Counted from the stretch's first letter, positions 47,315 to 56,506 are shown. The stretch: 64,000 nucleotides of DNA from Aeoliella mucimassa (GCF_007748035.1 NZ_CP036278.1:3534001-3598000), one strand, 5' to 3'. Notes: generated by a model not told the origin, from the letters alone. Translations and numbers: made by a program.

Positions 47315-47350
47315 GCTGTGGTTGGATTGGCTGTCGCTGCTCGGATACAT
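47315..47350 (+). CRISPR. Isolated CRISPR repeat next to the cas9 stop
   Basis: A 36-base copy sharing GCTGTGGTTGG at the start and GCTCGGATACAT at the end with the repeat at 45106-45140; the centre differs. Both outer blocks pair with the tracrRNA, the 5' block through G-U pairs. No second repeat lies 66 bases to either side, so this is a lone repeat or a source of a crRNA-like RNA. Confidence 0.55.
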
Positions 47351-47374
47351 CGGTTCCGGCAACCCAAAAACCAA

Positions 47375-50300
47375 CTAATCGCCAGCGGGCGTCCATTTCC
47401 CCAGCGGCGAGATCGCAATCTTCATTGCCCCCATTTGGCGCAGCTTATCGACCGAAGCCCTAATACGAGCCCCTGGTATCTTCTTTCGAATGGTAATGGG
47501 ACGAGCATCGCTGTGAGGCACAAACTCGATTTGTTGGCCTGAAATTACGGAGACTCGGAGTATTTGCGGTTCGGTGTCCCCTTCTCCGGGCAACAAGACA
47601 TGCTCGCCATTGGCCAGAGAGAATACCGGCTTTTTCCCCGGTCCATGATCTCTTCTCACTACCGGTTCCCCAGCCGTATGTCGACGGACTGCTTCGAAAC
47701 GAGAGACAATGTGCCCTTCCCATTTCTTGGGGGTTCCTTGTTTATCAAGAACGGCGGCAATCTCCATGTGGTGGTTATCTCCCGCAGCTACTCTCCGTTG
47801 GCGACTTCCCCTACCGATGGCTATGGTGGTGACGCTCGTTTGAATACGGGCTCGATGGATCGGGATGAGTCGTTTGTTCTTGGTTGTCAGGTAGGGATGA
47901 TTGTTGCGATCGGCAAATGCCTTTTTGGGATCGCCACCAAGGCGCTCAAGCTTGTCTAGCACCGCTTGCCGAACTGCAGGGTCGACTATGGCCTCAATTT
48001 CGCCAAGCGACATGGCTTCGAGCGGTTTCCGAACATGATGGACTGTTTTGGTCGTGTCGGGTTTCTTGATATCAACCACTTCATAGGTCTTACTGTAGAT
48101 CGTGTCCTTGTGAAGGCCTCCATTGAGTTTTCGATTTACACGGGATGACACGACTATATTGTCCACGGCATCGGCTAGGTTTTTCCAATCAAAGCCCTCC
48201 CAGGGGAGATCGATATTTTCTAACAGATCACGGGCATAGTAGGACTCGGCACGTGAAGCTGCCCGATTTGCTGCATGTACGGTGGCTGTGGTCGTAACCG
48301 CTACCACAAATGCATCAATAGCGTGGTGGCGATGGTCGGCTCGGTCTTTCTGGTCGCCATCTTCGGGATCTCCATAACCAATGCGATTCAATTGCCATGC
48401 CCGGCGGAGAATTGCAGTTAATCGCCCGGGTGAGGCTTGCACGCGTAGCTTGCCATCGCCATCAACACGGCCACCATACAAAGTAGCTAAGTAATCGGTC
48501 GCCGCACGAGATAGATAGCGGGTATCACTAAGTTGCCTTTCGGCAAACTCATCCATTTCGGGCAGTTTATCAGCTAAGAACTTTGCCAACTTTGCATTGG
48601 CAGCACTGCCTTTGAAATGCTTCACCCTGGCAATGATATCTTCCCACTGCTCTGTTGAGTGGTAGGCCTGATACGGTGTCTGATTCCGCTTAACATGACG
48701 GTTTTCCTCATGATAGCAAAGCGTCTTATTCATGTATGAATTGTCGAGGCTTTTACTGTAAGGAATGATGTGTTCAATATCGAATTGGGGCGAATCTCCG
48801 ACTAGTGTCTCCATTTCGATTCCGCGGCCCGTAAAAGGGCACACCCACCCGCACTCTTCGGCCAAACGGATTTTGAGAATATTGTGTGGCTTATTAAGCT
48901 GTTCGCCAGCCGCCTTTCCCATTCGATCGAGTAGGCGTTTACGGGCATCGTCCCGAGATTTAGTATTGCGGTCGCGTTGATCGGTGAATTGCTGACGATC
49001 TTTACGCGACCGCTTCAGATCGCGAGCCAGCTCAATGCGGATAAAACGCGGTTTTCCATACTGAGCCACTAAGGCATTGACGACCTTACGAAGCTCCGCC
49101 ATGGCCCGAGCTAGCGTAGGATTGCGAACAGTGGGAGCTACTTGAGAAAAGGGCGGAAGCCGTTCCTCGGGGGGCCGGGCCTCGAAGGATTCGGGGTAGA
49201 TCTGACGGCGAGCCGTTGAGTAGGCCTGGCCTTGCTCCATCAAGGGGCGTAACTTATTGATAGCCCGGCGAGATATGTTTCCATAACCAGCTTCTAGCGT
49301 AAGATTTGCCACTGCTACGGCCTGTTGCTCTCCAAACTGCCAATGCTGTTGCAGATGGTGCAGCAACGGTTGTTCGTCCTCGAATGTTAACACGCTATCT
49401 ACTAAACGCGTGCGAGTGGGTTCATCCATATCGTCCCAGGGCTGCCCGAGTGCTTCGGAAAACTTAGCGGCGGTACGATTCCCAATTAACTTTTTTTCTC
49501 CGTCTCCTTCAAAATTGAATGTGTATTTAACTGGTTGTTTCTTGGTTGTGCGCAGGCCGAGGGTTTTCTTAACTTCGTTCCAACTCAAGTCGCCTTCGAC
49601 AGTGAGGCGGATTAGTAGTTGCTCCCGTTCGTCGTGGGTTAGTGGGCGTGGCAAGTCGAGCTCGGATTCTACCCGGAGATCATTAACCCTTTGGAGTACG
49701 CGAAACTGTTGATACGGCAAACTCGCGATTGCAGCTCGCCGACGTCTAGGCTCCAGATCACATTTGCCAATTAAGTGTCGCTGCGACTTAAGGGGCCGCT
49801 GGTGGAAAATAGCCTCGGAAAGCTCTTCCTTTAGCTTTTGGGTAAGAACATGGGGGTGGTGCTTAATCTGAGTCCGCCAGATAGCCTCAAATTCATCCTG
49901 GTACATCTGTCGCGAAGTCCATCGTTGGCGAATACGCTGCTCGTCGGCATCAAGTCCGGCGAAGTGTTCGCCCAGGGTTCGCGCCCCGGAGGTTTCCATA
50001 TCTTTGCTTAGTTGTGAAATCCCTTGCTTTACCTTGCCGGTTTCCTCGTCGCCCCTTCCAGCTTTGAGGTTCGAAAGAAAGCCGCGACGTTGTGCCAAGT
50101 GGTAAAAGGCTCGCCCCAAAGCATAGAGCGGTAATGGGCCATCTAGTGCTCTTGCGCGCAACGTATAAGGAACGACGTGTGCAGTACGACGATCCGAAAT
50201 GAGTTTCAAATCGTCCACTAATTGGCTATCAAGGGATAAAAGCAGTTTGTGGCGAGAGTCATGGTCGGTTGATTCAGCAACAGGCAACAATCCGCCCCCT

Positions 50301-50578
50301 TGAAGGACACCAAAGACCTTACTCAGCCTCCATTGTCGACGCCAAGTATTTCGCCGAGGCCCACGTGCTAACCGGCGGGCCTGCGATTTTGATTCCTCAC
50401 GCCCCCGTGAAATGTCGCCCTCGACTCCGGCCTCAAACCGACGGACTCCCAAAGAATGGAGGCCGACCGGATTGTCATCTTTATCAAGCAATACCATGGC
50501 CCAGCCGACCGAGCCACAACCGGCATCAATCCCCAGCCCATAATGAAGCAACTGCTCACATTCTATCTTCGCAGACAA
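47375..50578 (-). CDS. cas9: Cas9 endonuclease, compact type II-C size
   Basis: The 1067-residue protein has RuvC-I GLGIDAGCGSVGWA (Asp18), an arginine-rich bridge helix (QARRLARGPRRNTWRRQWRL), RuvC-II FIRIELARDLKR (Glu516), HNH with DIEHIIPYSKSLDNS (His603) and RuvC-III HHAIDAF (Asp755). All catalytic residues are present. An HNH-side cysteine pair (CGWVCPFTG) is kept in part. The C-terminal 250 residues should read the PAM. The start is TTG 50578 behind AGGGGG; any later ATG would lose Asp18. It is divergent from the tracrRNA and cas1. Length and gene content fit type II-C; no csn2 or cas4 is present. Confidence 0.95.
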   Translation of the reverse strand: MSAKIECEQLLHYGLGIDAGCGSVGWAMVLLDKDDNPVGLHSLGVRRFEAGVEGDISRGREESKSQARRLARGPRRNTWRRQWRLSKVFGVLQGGGLLPVAESTDHDSRHKLLLSLDSQLVDDLKLISDRRTAHVVPYTLRARALDGPLPLYALGRAFYHLAQRRGFLSNLKAGRGDEETGKVKQGISQLSKDMETSGARTLGEHFAGLDADEQRIRQRWTSRQMYQDEFEAIWRTQIKHHPHVLTQKLKEELSEAIFHQRPLKSQRHLIGKCDLEPRRRRAAIASLPYQQFRVLQRVNDLRVESELDLPRPLTHDEREQLLIRLTVEGDLSWNEVKKTLGLRTTKKQPVKYTFNFEGDGEKKLIGNRTAAKFSEALGQPWDDMDEPTRTRLVDSVLTFEDEQPLLHHLQQHWQFGEQQAVAVANLTLEAGYGNISRRAINKLRPLMEQGQAYSTARRQIYPESFEARPPEERLPPFSQVAPTVRNPTLARAMAELRKVVNALVAQYGKPRFIRIELARDLKRSRKDRQQFTDQRDRNTKSRDDARKRLLDRMGKAAGEQLNKPHNILKIRLAEECGWVCPFTGRGIEMETLVGDSPQFDIEHIIPYSKSLDNSYMNKTLCYHEENRHVKRNQTPYQAYHSTEQWEDIIARVKHFKGSAANAKLAKFLADKLPEMDEFAERQLSDTRYLSRAATDYLATLYGGRVDGDGKLRVQASPGRLTAILRRAWQLNRIGYGDPEDGDQKDRADHRHHAIDAFVVAVTTTATVHAANRAASRAESYYARDLLENIDLPWEGFDWKNLADAVDNIVVSSRVNRKLNGGLHKDTIYSKTYEVVDIKKPDTTKTVHHVRKPLEAMSLGEIEAIVDPAVRQAVLDKLERLGGDPKKAFADRNNHPYLTTKNKRLIPIHRARIQTSVTTIAIGRGSRQRRVAAGDNHHMEIAAVLDKQGTPKKWEGHIVSRFEAVRRHTAGEPVVRRDHGPGKKPVFSLANGEHVLLPGEGDTEPQILRVSVISGQQIEFVPHSDARPITIRKKIPGARIRASVDKLRQMGAMKIAISPLGKWTPAGD

Positions 50579-50602
50579 TTCACATCCCCCTGGAAAAGAC
50601 GG

Positions 50603-50631
50603 TTGACTCTAAATGTACACCACGCAATAAT
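50603..50631 (+). promoter_or_regulatory. Promoter of the tracrRNA
   Basis: TTGACT (50603-50608), a 17-base spacer and AATAAT (50626-50631) match a sigma-70 promoter at five of six bases in each box. The expected start near 50638 is exactly where the anti-repeat begins. Confidence 0.7.
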
Positions 50632-50637
50632 ATTTGT

Positions 50638-50742
50638 AATGTATCCGAGCGGCGATTGCCACTAATCATAGTAAGGCTTTTGCTCGCAAGGCGCTGCGGT
50701 TCATCCGCAACCTTTCTACGCCCCTTCTTGGGGCGTTTTTTT
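50638..50742 (+). ncRNA. tracrRNA of the type II-C system
   Basis: About 105 bases. It begins with an anti-repeat: 50639-50657 is perfectly complementary to the 3' 19 bases of the repeat at 45122-45140, then GCC forms an internal loop and ACTAATCATAGT pairs with the 5' part of the repeat through eight Watson-Crick and four G-U pairs. After it come a short linker, a hairpin TGCGG-TTCAT-CCGCA and a terminator stem with T7. The layout (anti-repeat, hairpin, terminator) is that of known tracrRNAs. RNase III-type processing of the crRNA duplex is expected from the family. Confidence 0.85.
50719..50742 (+). terminator. Intrinsic terminator of the tracrRNA
   Basis: CGCCCC-TTCTT-GGGGCG followed by seven T. 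It ends the small RNA 117 bases ahead of cas1, so cas1 needs readthrough or its own promoter. Confidence 0.9.
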
Positions 50743-50859
50743 GTGCGCATACAGTAGTTTGTTACAAGTAGTTCATTGGATTTCGCCATGTCGGCTGACT
50801 AATGTGAAAGTGTGGCTTTCAGGAATGCCATCTTTTGCTAATCGTTAGGGCTGACAACA

Positions 50860-51780
50860 ATGAAAAGAACTGTAGAGATTTCCCAAAAAGCTGCGCATCT
50901 ATCAGTTCGTCACAAGCAGCTTGTGTTAAAACATGAGGGTGAGCTTCTCGGCCAGGTGCCATGTTCAGAGGTGGGGGTGGTAGTCGTGTCACATCCACAG
51001 GCGACATATACTCATCAAGCGCTAACTAATCTTGCAAATGAAGATGCCGTTGTCATTTTATGCGGAAACGATCATCAGCCGCTTGCAATGCTCCTGCCGC
51101 TCTCAAGTCACACTCAAGTTGTATGGCGGCTTAACGACCAAGTCGCCGCATCTCAACCGTTAAAAAAGCGACTCTGGAAGCAACTCATAGTCGCGAAGTT
51201 GAGAGCTCAGGCATGTGCACTGAGCCCCTCGCAACCTGCTCACAAGAAATTGCTCGCACTGAGTCGACAAGTCCGTTCCGGGGATACCACGAATGTGGAG
51301 GCTCAGGGCGCCAAGGTATATTGGGCGAATTGGCTAAATGCAGACGATTCCGAAGCCCTGGATTCCGAACCTTTTCGTCGTGATCCGAAAAGCTCGGGAG
51401 TCAATGGATTCCTTAATTACGGCTATGCAATTCTTCGTGCCGCAATAAGTCGTTCATTAGTTGGAGCTGGATTACATCCAAGCTTAGGCCTCAAGCATTC
51501 AAACCGCGGGAACATGTTCTGCCTCTCAGATGATTTGATAGAGCCATTTCGGCCGCTAGTGGACATCCGTGTCCGGGAAATGTACAGACAGGGATACGAA
51601 ATGCTAAATCAAGATGCAAAAAGCGAGCTGTTACGCATTTTGCTGGACAACATGACGGCAGGAGGCCTGTCATGTACTGTAACATCGGCTATCTCGACTC
51701 TGGTTTCATCGTTGGTAAGCTGCTTTGAAGGAAATAGCAAAACCCTGGCAATCCCCAGCCTGCCACCTGCGGACTGTTAG
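50860..51780 (+). CDS. cas1: CRISPR-associated Cas1, type II
   Basis: The 306-residue protein carries the Cas1 metal triad: Glu147 in NVEAQGAKVYW, His213 in GLKHSNRGN and Glu228 in SDDLIEPFRPLVD; the 15-residue gap from His to Glu is as in type II Cas1. The N-terminal beta domain is complete (LSVRHKQLVLKHEGELLGQVPCSEVGVVVV). Cas1 integrates new spacers with Cas2. It is transcribed away from cas9, which is unusual because type II-C loci normally run cas9-cas1-cas2 in one direction. Confidence 0.93.
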   Translation: MKRTVEISQKAAHLSVRHKQLVLKHEGELLGQVPCSEVGVVVVSHPQATYTHQALTNLANEDAVVILCGNDHQPLAMLLPLSSHTQVVWRLNDQVAASQPLKKRLWKQLIVAKLRAQACALSPSQPAHKKLLALSRQVRSGDTTNVEAQGAKVYWANWLNADDSEALDSEPFRRDPKSSGVNGFLNYGYAILRAAISRSLVGAGLHPSLGLKHSNRGNMFCLSDDLIEPFRPLVDIRVREMYRQGYEMLNQDAKSELLRILLDNMTAGGLSCTVTSAISTLVSSLVSCFEGNSKTLAIPSLPPADC

Positions 51781-51873
51781 CCGTTAGTGAGGAAATAAAC
51801 GCATAATCGGTTCTTCTGCATGGTAGAAGGGGTAGGGAGCTGAAATATCTACAGCTGTAAGGAAAGAAATACA

Positions 51874-52839
51874 ATGAACGGAATCAGGGACACCCGAGCA
51901 CTTTGCAGCGAGTTTGCGAAGGGGAGGAGCCTTTTGGCGAGTGGCTTGGCTCTTCTTGGCATGGATAGCGTGGAGGAAGTTGACGCGTTCCTCGCCGATC
52001 GACAATCAAGAACGGGGCTGTTTACTGGCGATCCCCCAACCGACCACCCCGACTGGCTCAAGTTCTATACCCACCCTGCCTATTTAGAAAAACAACTCTT
52101 CAGGGGGCTGCTCGGAGAGGAAGAGGGGGACGAAGCACGCGCACTTTTGAAACTACTGCGAAATCCCCAAACCGGTACGGAGGAAGCACAGCGGGAACTT
52201 TTCGCCTTGTTGGTCGGCCTCCTAACGCCAATGTCGTACGACAAGGCTGACGACGTCTCCGACGCTCTTGCTAGCCTGCTGGAGTTGCCTGAGATGGAAG
52301 AAGAGGCAAACGACGACAACGATATCCCTCCTGCGTTTGCGTTCTATCTGTGGATTTGGATTCCGTGCTGGCTCGTGTATGGCTGCGAAGTACCACAGCT
52401 ACTAAAACGAGTAAAAGAGGGAGGGGCTGCAGCAGCCGATGCAGTAGAAGCCTTGGTACGACTAGATCACACGTCCGCACGCATGCGGTATGTCAAGAAG
52501 TGGGTGGAGGAGCAGCCGGGCGATCGGCAACCAATGGTGCGAGTCTGGAAAACTAGCACGCCATTCAGGAAGCCGAGAAAGAACACTGCCGCGTTGGGCA
52601 TCTGTAGTGCATGGGTGGCAGGCATTACGAATTTGATAGATGACCGCCCTGATGCTGGCGAACTAAAAGAACTGTGTATTGACCTGAGTGAAAGCCGTGC
52701 AGACGACATTGCAGAACTCTGCTTATCTAAAACCAACGACGATTTCGGCCGAATGATCCGTCAGTACTTGTCGAAACTCAGCATGCTAGCGCCCCCGGAC
52801 AAAAACTGGATAGAAACTATCCGGGGTTGTGCACGGTAA
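51874..52839 (+). CDS. Hypothetical protein of the Cas9-carrying element
   Basis: A 321-residue, mostly helical, acidic protein. It has a long acidic run (EMEEEANDDNDIPPAF) followed by a hydrophobic tryptophan-rich patch (YLWIWIPCWLVYG) that could touch a membrane. I do not recognise a family. It starts 93 bases after cas1 on the same strand and precedes the Rep gene by 18 bases, so it may be read with either. Element maintenance is a possible role; nothing in the sequence proves it. Confidence 0.5.
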   Translation: MNGIRDTRALCSEFAKGRSLLASGLALLGMDSVEEVDAFLADRQSRTGLFTGDPPTDHPDWLKFYTHPAYLEKQLFRGLLGEEEGDEARALLKLLRNPQTGTEEAQRELFALLVGLLTPMSYDKADDVSDALASLLELPEMEEEANDDNDIPPAFAFYLWIWIPCWLVYGCEVPQLLKRVKEGGAAAADAVEALVRLDHTSARMRYVKKWVEEQPGDRQPMVRVWKTSTPFRKPRKNTAALGICSAWVAGITNLIDDRPDAGELKELCIDLSESRADDIAELCLSKTNDDFGRMIRQYLSKLSMLAPPDKNWIETIRGCAR

Positions 52840-52857
52840 CTTATCTACGATTCGGGC

Positions 52858-54354
52858 ATGAACAGCTCGAATCAATCTGAACACGACTCCCAAGGCTCGC
52901 CGACCCCCGCTCCGCGCCGGCGGTCCCAAGCCGCCGCGGAGCGGGGGCCGGCGCAGCCGGCTCCCGTCAGCGGAGGACAGAACCCTCACCCGCCCCAGGA
53001 ACACAGAGAAGAGGTGGTGGGAAGGGGGTCTGGGGGAACGGCGGGGGGTCCCCCAGTCCCCGCCGAAGGCGACAACACGGCTGCGCAGCAGTCCTATCTA
53101 TCGGACGCCGACCTCTCGTTCGATCCTGGCGAATGGGAAGACAGCCAGGGGGCAGCTAGTATCACCCCCTGGCAGAACCTCACTACCGGCGGTGAAGACT
53201 ATCTCACGGTTAGCTTCTGGGTCGAGTACGAAGACTTCGATGCCTTAAAGAAACAACTCGAAATAGCACAGGCATCCGCAAGATCGAGAGAGCGTTCTGA
53301 TCCTAAACGTGGCACTCCACCAAACAACGACGTTCTCCATCTTGGAGACCACCGGCTTGTTGTGGCTCCCCAGGGCGGTCGTTTAGGAGGTGGCAACCGG
53401 GCATTGGCCATTAAGTGGAAGCTCCAAAGCGGACAAGGCATTGAGCTTCTGCTGAGAGATTCGGACAAGTGCGAAGGTCATACGCCTAACGCCACGGCCC
53501 AAGCCACTTCGGCGACTCTAATGAGGCTGGGCTTCCTGGATACTTGGCGGGAGATGCAAGCACTATTTGAGGCACTCGGAAGCAAGATTCACCGGCACGC
53601 CCTCTCTAGAGTCGATGCGGCTGTTGACCTCCCAGGTGTTGCCATCGATTCGTTGTACCATGCCTTCAAAGAAGGGCATATGGTCACGCGGGCAAAACAC
53701 CGCCAAGCGTACCATGATTTGCGATTCGCCAGTGAGCACCTGGCCGCCCGCAAACCAACCGGCTTTGCCATTGGCAAATCACCTCTGCGCCTCGTCGTAT
53801 ACGACAAGCTGGAAGAGACCTCGCACAATCCTTACAAGCGTGGCCTGCTTATCAGTCGCAGATGGGGAAAACTGCCAGAAGCAGCAATCCGCATCGAGAT
53901 ACAGCTGCGGCGTGCCAAGCTAACTCAGTTCGGAGTCGATACGGTCGACGACTGGATCAGTAAACGCTCAGCCATCATCAGCAAGCTCACTCAAGATTGG
54001 TTGCGACTCACAGACGGCCCAGTGAATCGCAAGCATCCTAAAAGCACTCCCAACCACACCGATTGGGAACTCATGCGGGAACGCTTTAAGGACTGGACCG
54101 GTTTGTCAGTGGGAGCAGATCTCACCGCACTCCCCAAAGGTCACATTGACTCAAGCAAGCAGATAGCCCAGGTCGTGGGCATCTTCATCGGCATGTATGC
54201 CCGCATCTCGAAAGTGATCGAAGACAACGAGCAATTCTTCCGCGAAGTCCTGGCTGATCTGCAGGGCGGAGTCGGCAAGCGCAATATGGCGATTGAAGTC
54301 GATCGCAAAGCGTTGGAACTCGGCGTGGAACCCTCTACGGCGATTGATTACTAA
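52858..54354 (+). CDS. Rolling-circle type replication initiator (Rep_trans-like)
   Basis: A proline-rich, GC-biased N-terminal tail of about 90 residues is followed by a replication initiation factor core: SRVDAAVDLPG, a middle with HMVTRAKH, LRLVVYDKLEE, and AAIRIEIQLRRAKL. These are the positions at which Rep_trans proteins of plasmids and filamentous phages keep R-x-D, Y-D-K and R-x-E. The family nicks one strand at an origin through a tyrosine. Its presence suggests that the Cas9-bearing element replicates as a circle after excision. The low-complexity start (GC far above the neighbours) may not all be translated. Confidence 0.7.
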   Translation: MNSSNQSEHDSQGSPTPAPRRRSQAAAERGPAQPAPVSGGQNPHPPQEHREEVVGRGSGGTAGGPPVPAEGDNTAAQQSYLSDADLSFDPGEWEDSQGAASITPWQNLTTGGEDYLTVSFWVEYEDFDALKKQLEIAQASARSRERSDPKRGTPPNNDVLHLGDHRLVVAPQGGRLGGGNRALAIKWKLQSGQGIELLLRDSDKCEGHTPNATAQATSATLMRLGFLDTWREMQALFEALGSKIHRHALSRVDAAVDLPGVAIDSLYHAFKEGHMVTRAKHRQAYHDLRFASEHLAARKPTGFAIGKSPLRLVVYDKLEETSHNPYKRGLLISRRWGKLPEAAIRIEIQLRRAKLTQFGVDTVDDWISKRSAIISKLTQDWLRLTDGPVNRKHPKSTPNHTDWELMRERFKDWTGLSVGADLTALPKGHIDSSKQIAQVVGIFIGMYARISKVIEDNEQFFREVLADLQGGVGKRNMAIEVDRKALELGVEPSTAIDY

Positions 54355-54388
54355 CACTCTTTTTTTGTTACTAGAAAGGACTCGTGCG

Positions 54389-54655
54389 ATGGCAAGTAAA
54401 CGCAGTAGAAAACAAGCAAAGGCTCGTCACTACAAGAAGCATAGACGGGGTCTCCGTCGGTCATCAGCCCCCGATTACAGAGACCCCTATCGTCCTCCCA
54501 AGCGTGCCTGCGAGGTGTTTTGCATACGATGTGGTGAGTGCTACCCGTCAACTCAAATGAAATGGGACTCCAACTATACTCTGTGGGTATGCAAGAATTG
54601 GCCTTCGTGTGTCGGGGCCGGATTCGGTGTCGATGTCCACGAAACCACAGATTGA
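54389..54655 (+). CDS. Small basic zinc-ribbon protein
   Basis: The 88-residue protein starts at ATG 54389 after AGAAAGGA. A very basic N-terminus (KRSRKQAKARHYKKHRRGLRR) is followed by CEVFCIRCGECYPSTQMKWD and VCKNWPSCVG, a four- to six-cysteine ribbon of the topoisomerase/restriction-endonuclease-like zinc finger kind. It should bind nucleic acid. It follows the Rep gene by 34 bases. Function unknown. Confidence 0.6.
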   Translation: MASKRSRKQAKARHYKKHRRGLRRSSAPDYRDPYRPPKRACEVFCIRCGECYPSTQMKWDSNYTLWVCKNWPSCVGAGFGVDVHETTD

Positions 54656-54721
54656 CTCGTGCCAGTTCTCGTTGCAGATCAACAAGTGTTGTTTGGTCTC
54701 TTCCGTCTCAATCCCCCAATC

Positions 54722-55021
54722 ATGGACGAACATATCATGACAAATCGAACTACCGATCCGAATCGACTGATCCCACTAAAGGCGTTACCGAATCTCTTGC
54801 CCAAAAGAGGAGGCAAAAAGATTCACTATTCAACGCTCTATCGGTGGGCTACCAAAGGGGCTCGGGGCCGACGTTTGGATACCGTCATGATTGGGGGGAT
54901 TCGTTTTGCTTCCCTGGAAGCACTGGAGCGGTTTATCGGCAATCCCGTCTTGGAAACACCCCAAGAAGTGGATGACCTGTGTGGTGCAATTGATTCTGCT
55001 CTCGACGAAGCAGGGCTCTAA
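54722..55021 (+). CDS. DUF1580 protein
   Basis: LIPLKALPNLLPKRGGKKIHYSTLYRWATKGARGRRLDTVMIGGIRFASLEALERFI is the DUF1580 domain, a helix-turn-helix with wing known mainly from planctomycetes. In such elements it lies next to the integrase and probably acts as excisionase or regulator. Its last four bases overlap the convergent integrase gene. ATG 54737 is an alternative start. Confidence 0.82.
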   Translation: MDEHIMTNRTTDPNRLIPLKALPNLLPKRGGKKIHYSTLYRWATKGARGRRLDTVMIGGIRFASLEALERFIGNPVLETPQEVDDLCGAIDSALDEAGL

Positions 55022-56283
55022 CCAATCTCTCGCATTACCTCGATCGCCTTTTGCAGGTCTAGCTCTGCATAGATTTCGGTAGTACTAGTCGAACCATGTC
55101 CGTCAACGGCTCTTGCCGCGTCGATTCCAAACCGCTTTCGAATCTCTGTTGAAGCGGTATGGCGGATGCGATTTGGCGACCACTTATCGACACCTGCCTT
55201 GTCACAGGCTCGATGAATGGCCCGGCGGTAGCTGGCGGTTGTATAGCGATCGTTGGCCGATCGCTTGGGCGATGTCTTGCGATTGGTGCCTCGACGATTG
55301 CCACAAGAGAGTGGCGTTGTGCGTCGAGCTGTCGCCAAGGCTCGTCGCATCCGTTCCGACTCCGCAGGCGAAAAGCAATAGTCGGTCTCTAACCTACCTA
55401 AGTACTGCTTCAAGATGGCTTGAGCTTGAGGACCGATAGCTACAACTCGGTCCTTTTCGAAATGCTCCGTCTTATGCTCCGCTGGTCGATAAATCCACAC
55501 TTCCCCCGAACGATCAATATCGCCTGGCGAAAGACTGCATACTTCCCCAGGTCGGGCGCTCGTTAAACGCTGAAAGCGAACCATATCGGCTACCATCGGG
55601 GGGAGATGTAGAAGCGTTGCATCGATCACAGCATCGTCCACTTGCGTGATGCGTTCAGTTTCCCTCGCCTTAGTTCTTCCCTTCTTTAGCCCTGCAAGCT
55701 GTTGCAAGGCTACAGGCACGGCGGCATCGACGATCTCTTTAGACGATGCCCATTTAAACATCGCCCTGATTCGATTGACCTGCTTGTTAATGTACTTCCG
55801 CGACCAATCCAGCTCTCTAACCATGGCATGCCGCAATTCATCGAGAGCAAGCGGACCGAACTCGGCAACGTAGGTTGTTGCATGGTGTTTTCGAAGCAGA
55901 CGCAAGGCGTCGTCGATCGCCCCCGCCTCGCGAGTCACCTCGCCATTTTTGCGGTAGTACTCGTGGGTGTGTTGCCGGTAGACGTAGATAAGCTCGCTGA
56001 TGGTGATGGGCGAACCGGCAAGCCGCTTCTCTCGCAGCATGTTTGGAGTAACGCTCAGCACGAGCTTCTCGGCGGGCTCCAGGGGGAGTTCGTCAGTTTG
56101 CCGCTGTTCAGATGGCTGGTGCCGAGCCGCTTCCCAGTCCTTCAGCACTTCTTGGTATCGCTGATGGCTTTTTTGCGAGCCGTACGGTCCAAGATAGATG
56201 TGCTTGCCGAAAAAAGATACGACGGCCTGCTTGGTCGTCTTGTGCAAACGGTACTTCGGCGGCCGGTGAAAAAGGCGGGGCAT
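55018..56283 (-). CDS. Tyrosine integrase of the Cas9-carrying element
   Basis: The 421-residue protein has an N-terminal DNA-binding half (KYRLHKTTKQAVVSFFGKHIYLGPYGS; SAM-like VYRQHTHEYYRKNGEV) and a catalytic domain with Arg in TSARPGEVCSLSPGDID, Lys region EHKTEHFEKDRVVAIGP, the second box SPNRIRHTASTEIRKRFG (asparagine replaces the usual first histidine), GHGSTSTTEIYAE with the nucleophilic Tyr. Its gene lies next to the intact tRNA-Met gene, as integrases normally do. It differs strongly from the integrase at 43546, though both serve the same tRNA site. Confidence 0.88.
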   Translation of the reverse strand: MPRLFHRPPKYRLHKTTKQAVVSFFGKHIYLGPYGSQKSHQRYQEVLKDWEAARHQPSEQRQTDELPLEPAEKLVLSVTPNMLREKRLAGSPITISELIYVYRQHTHEYYRKNGEVTREAGAIDDALRLLRKHHATTYVAEFGPLALDELRHAMVRELDWSRKYINKQVNRIRAMFKWASSKEIVDAAVPVALQQLAGLKKGRTKARETERITQVDDAVIDATLLHLPPMVADMVRFQRLTSARPGEVCSLSPGDIDRSGEVWIYRPAEHKTEHFEKDRVVAIGPQAQAILKQYLGRLETDYCFSPAESERMRRALATARRTTPLSCGNRRGTNRKTSPKRSANDRYTTASYRRAIHRACDKAGVDKWSPNRIRHTASTEIRKRFGIDAARAVDGHGSTSTTEIYAELDLQKAIEVMREIG

Positions 56284-56314
56284 GGGGACGACCTTTGCAG
56301 TTGCAGAGGGCGCA

Positions 56315-56343
56315 AAGAGGGATGTCTGTGCAACATCCCTCTT
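56315..56343 (-). terminator. Stem-loop between tRNA-Met and the integrase
   Basis: AAGAGGGATGT and ACATCCCTCTT pair perfectly over 11 bp with a 7-base loop; on the minus strand it is followed by TTG. It may end the tRNA-Met transcript or lie in the recombination region beside the attachment site. Confidence 0.5.
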
Positions 56344-56429
56344 AGCATTCCCTCTTTGGCTTCGGCAAAGGGCCGCTCCGGCTCGCGTGGCCGGGTAACC
56401 TAAGTCCAGGTTTGGCTTGGGTTTAGAAA

Positions 56430-56506
<77 letters not shown>

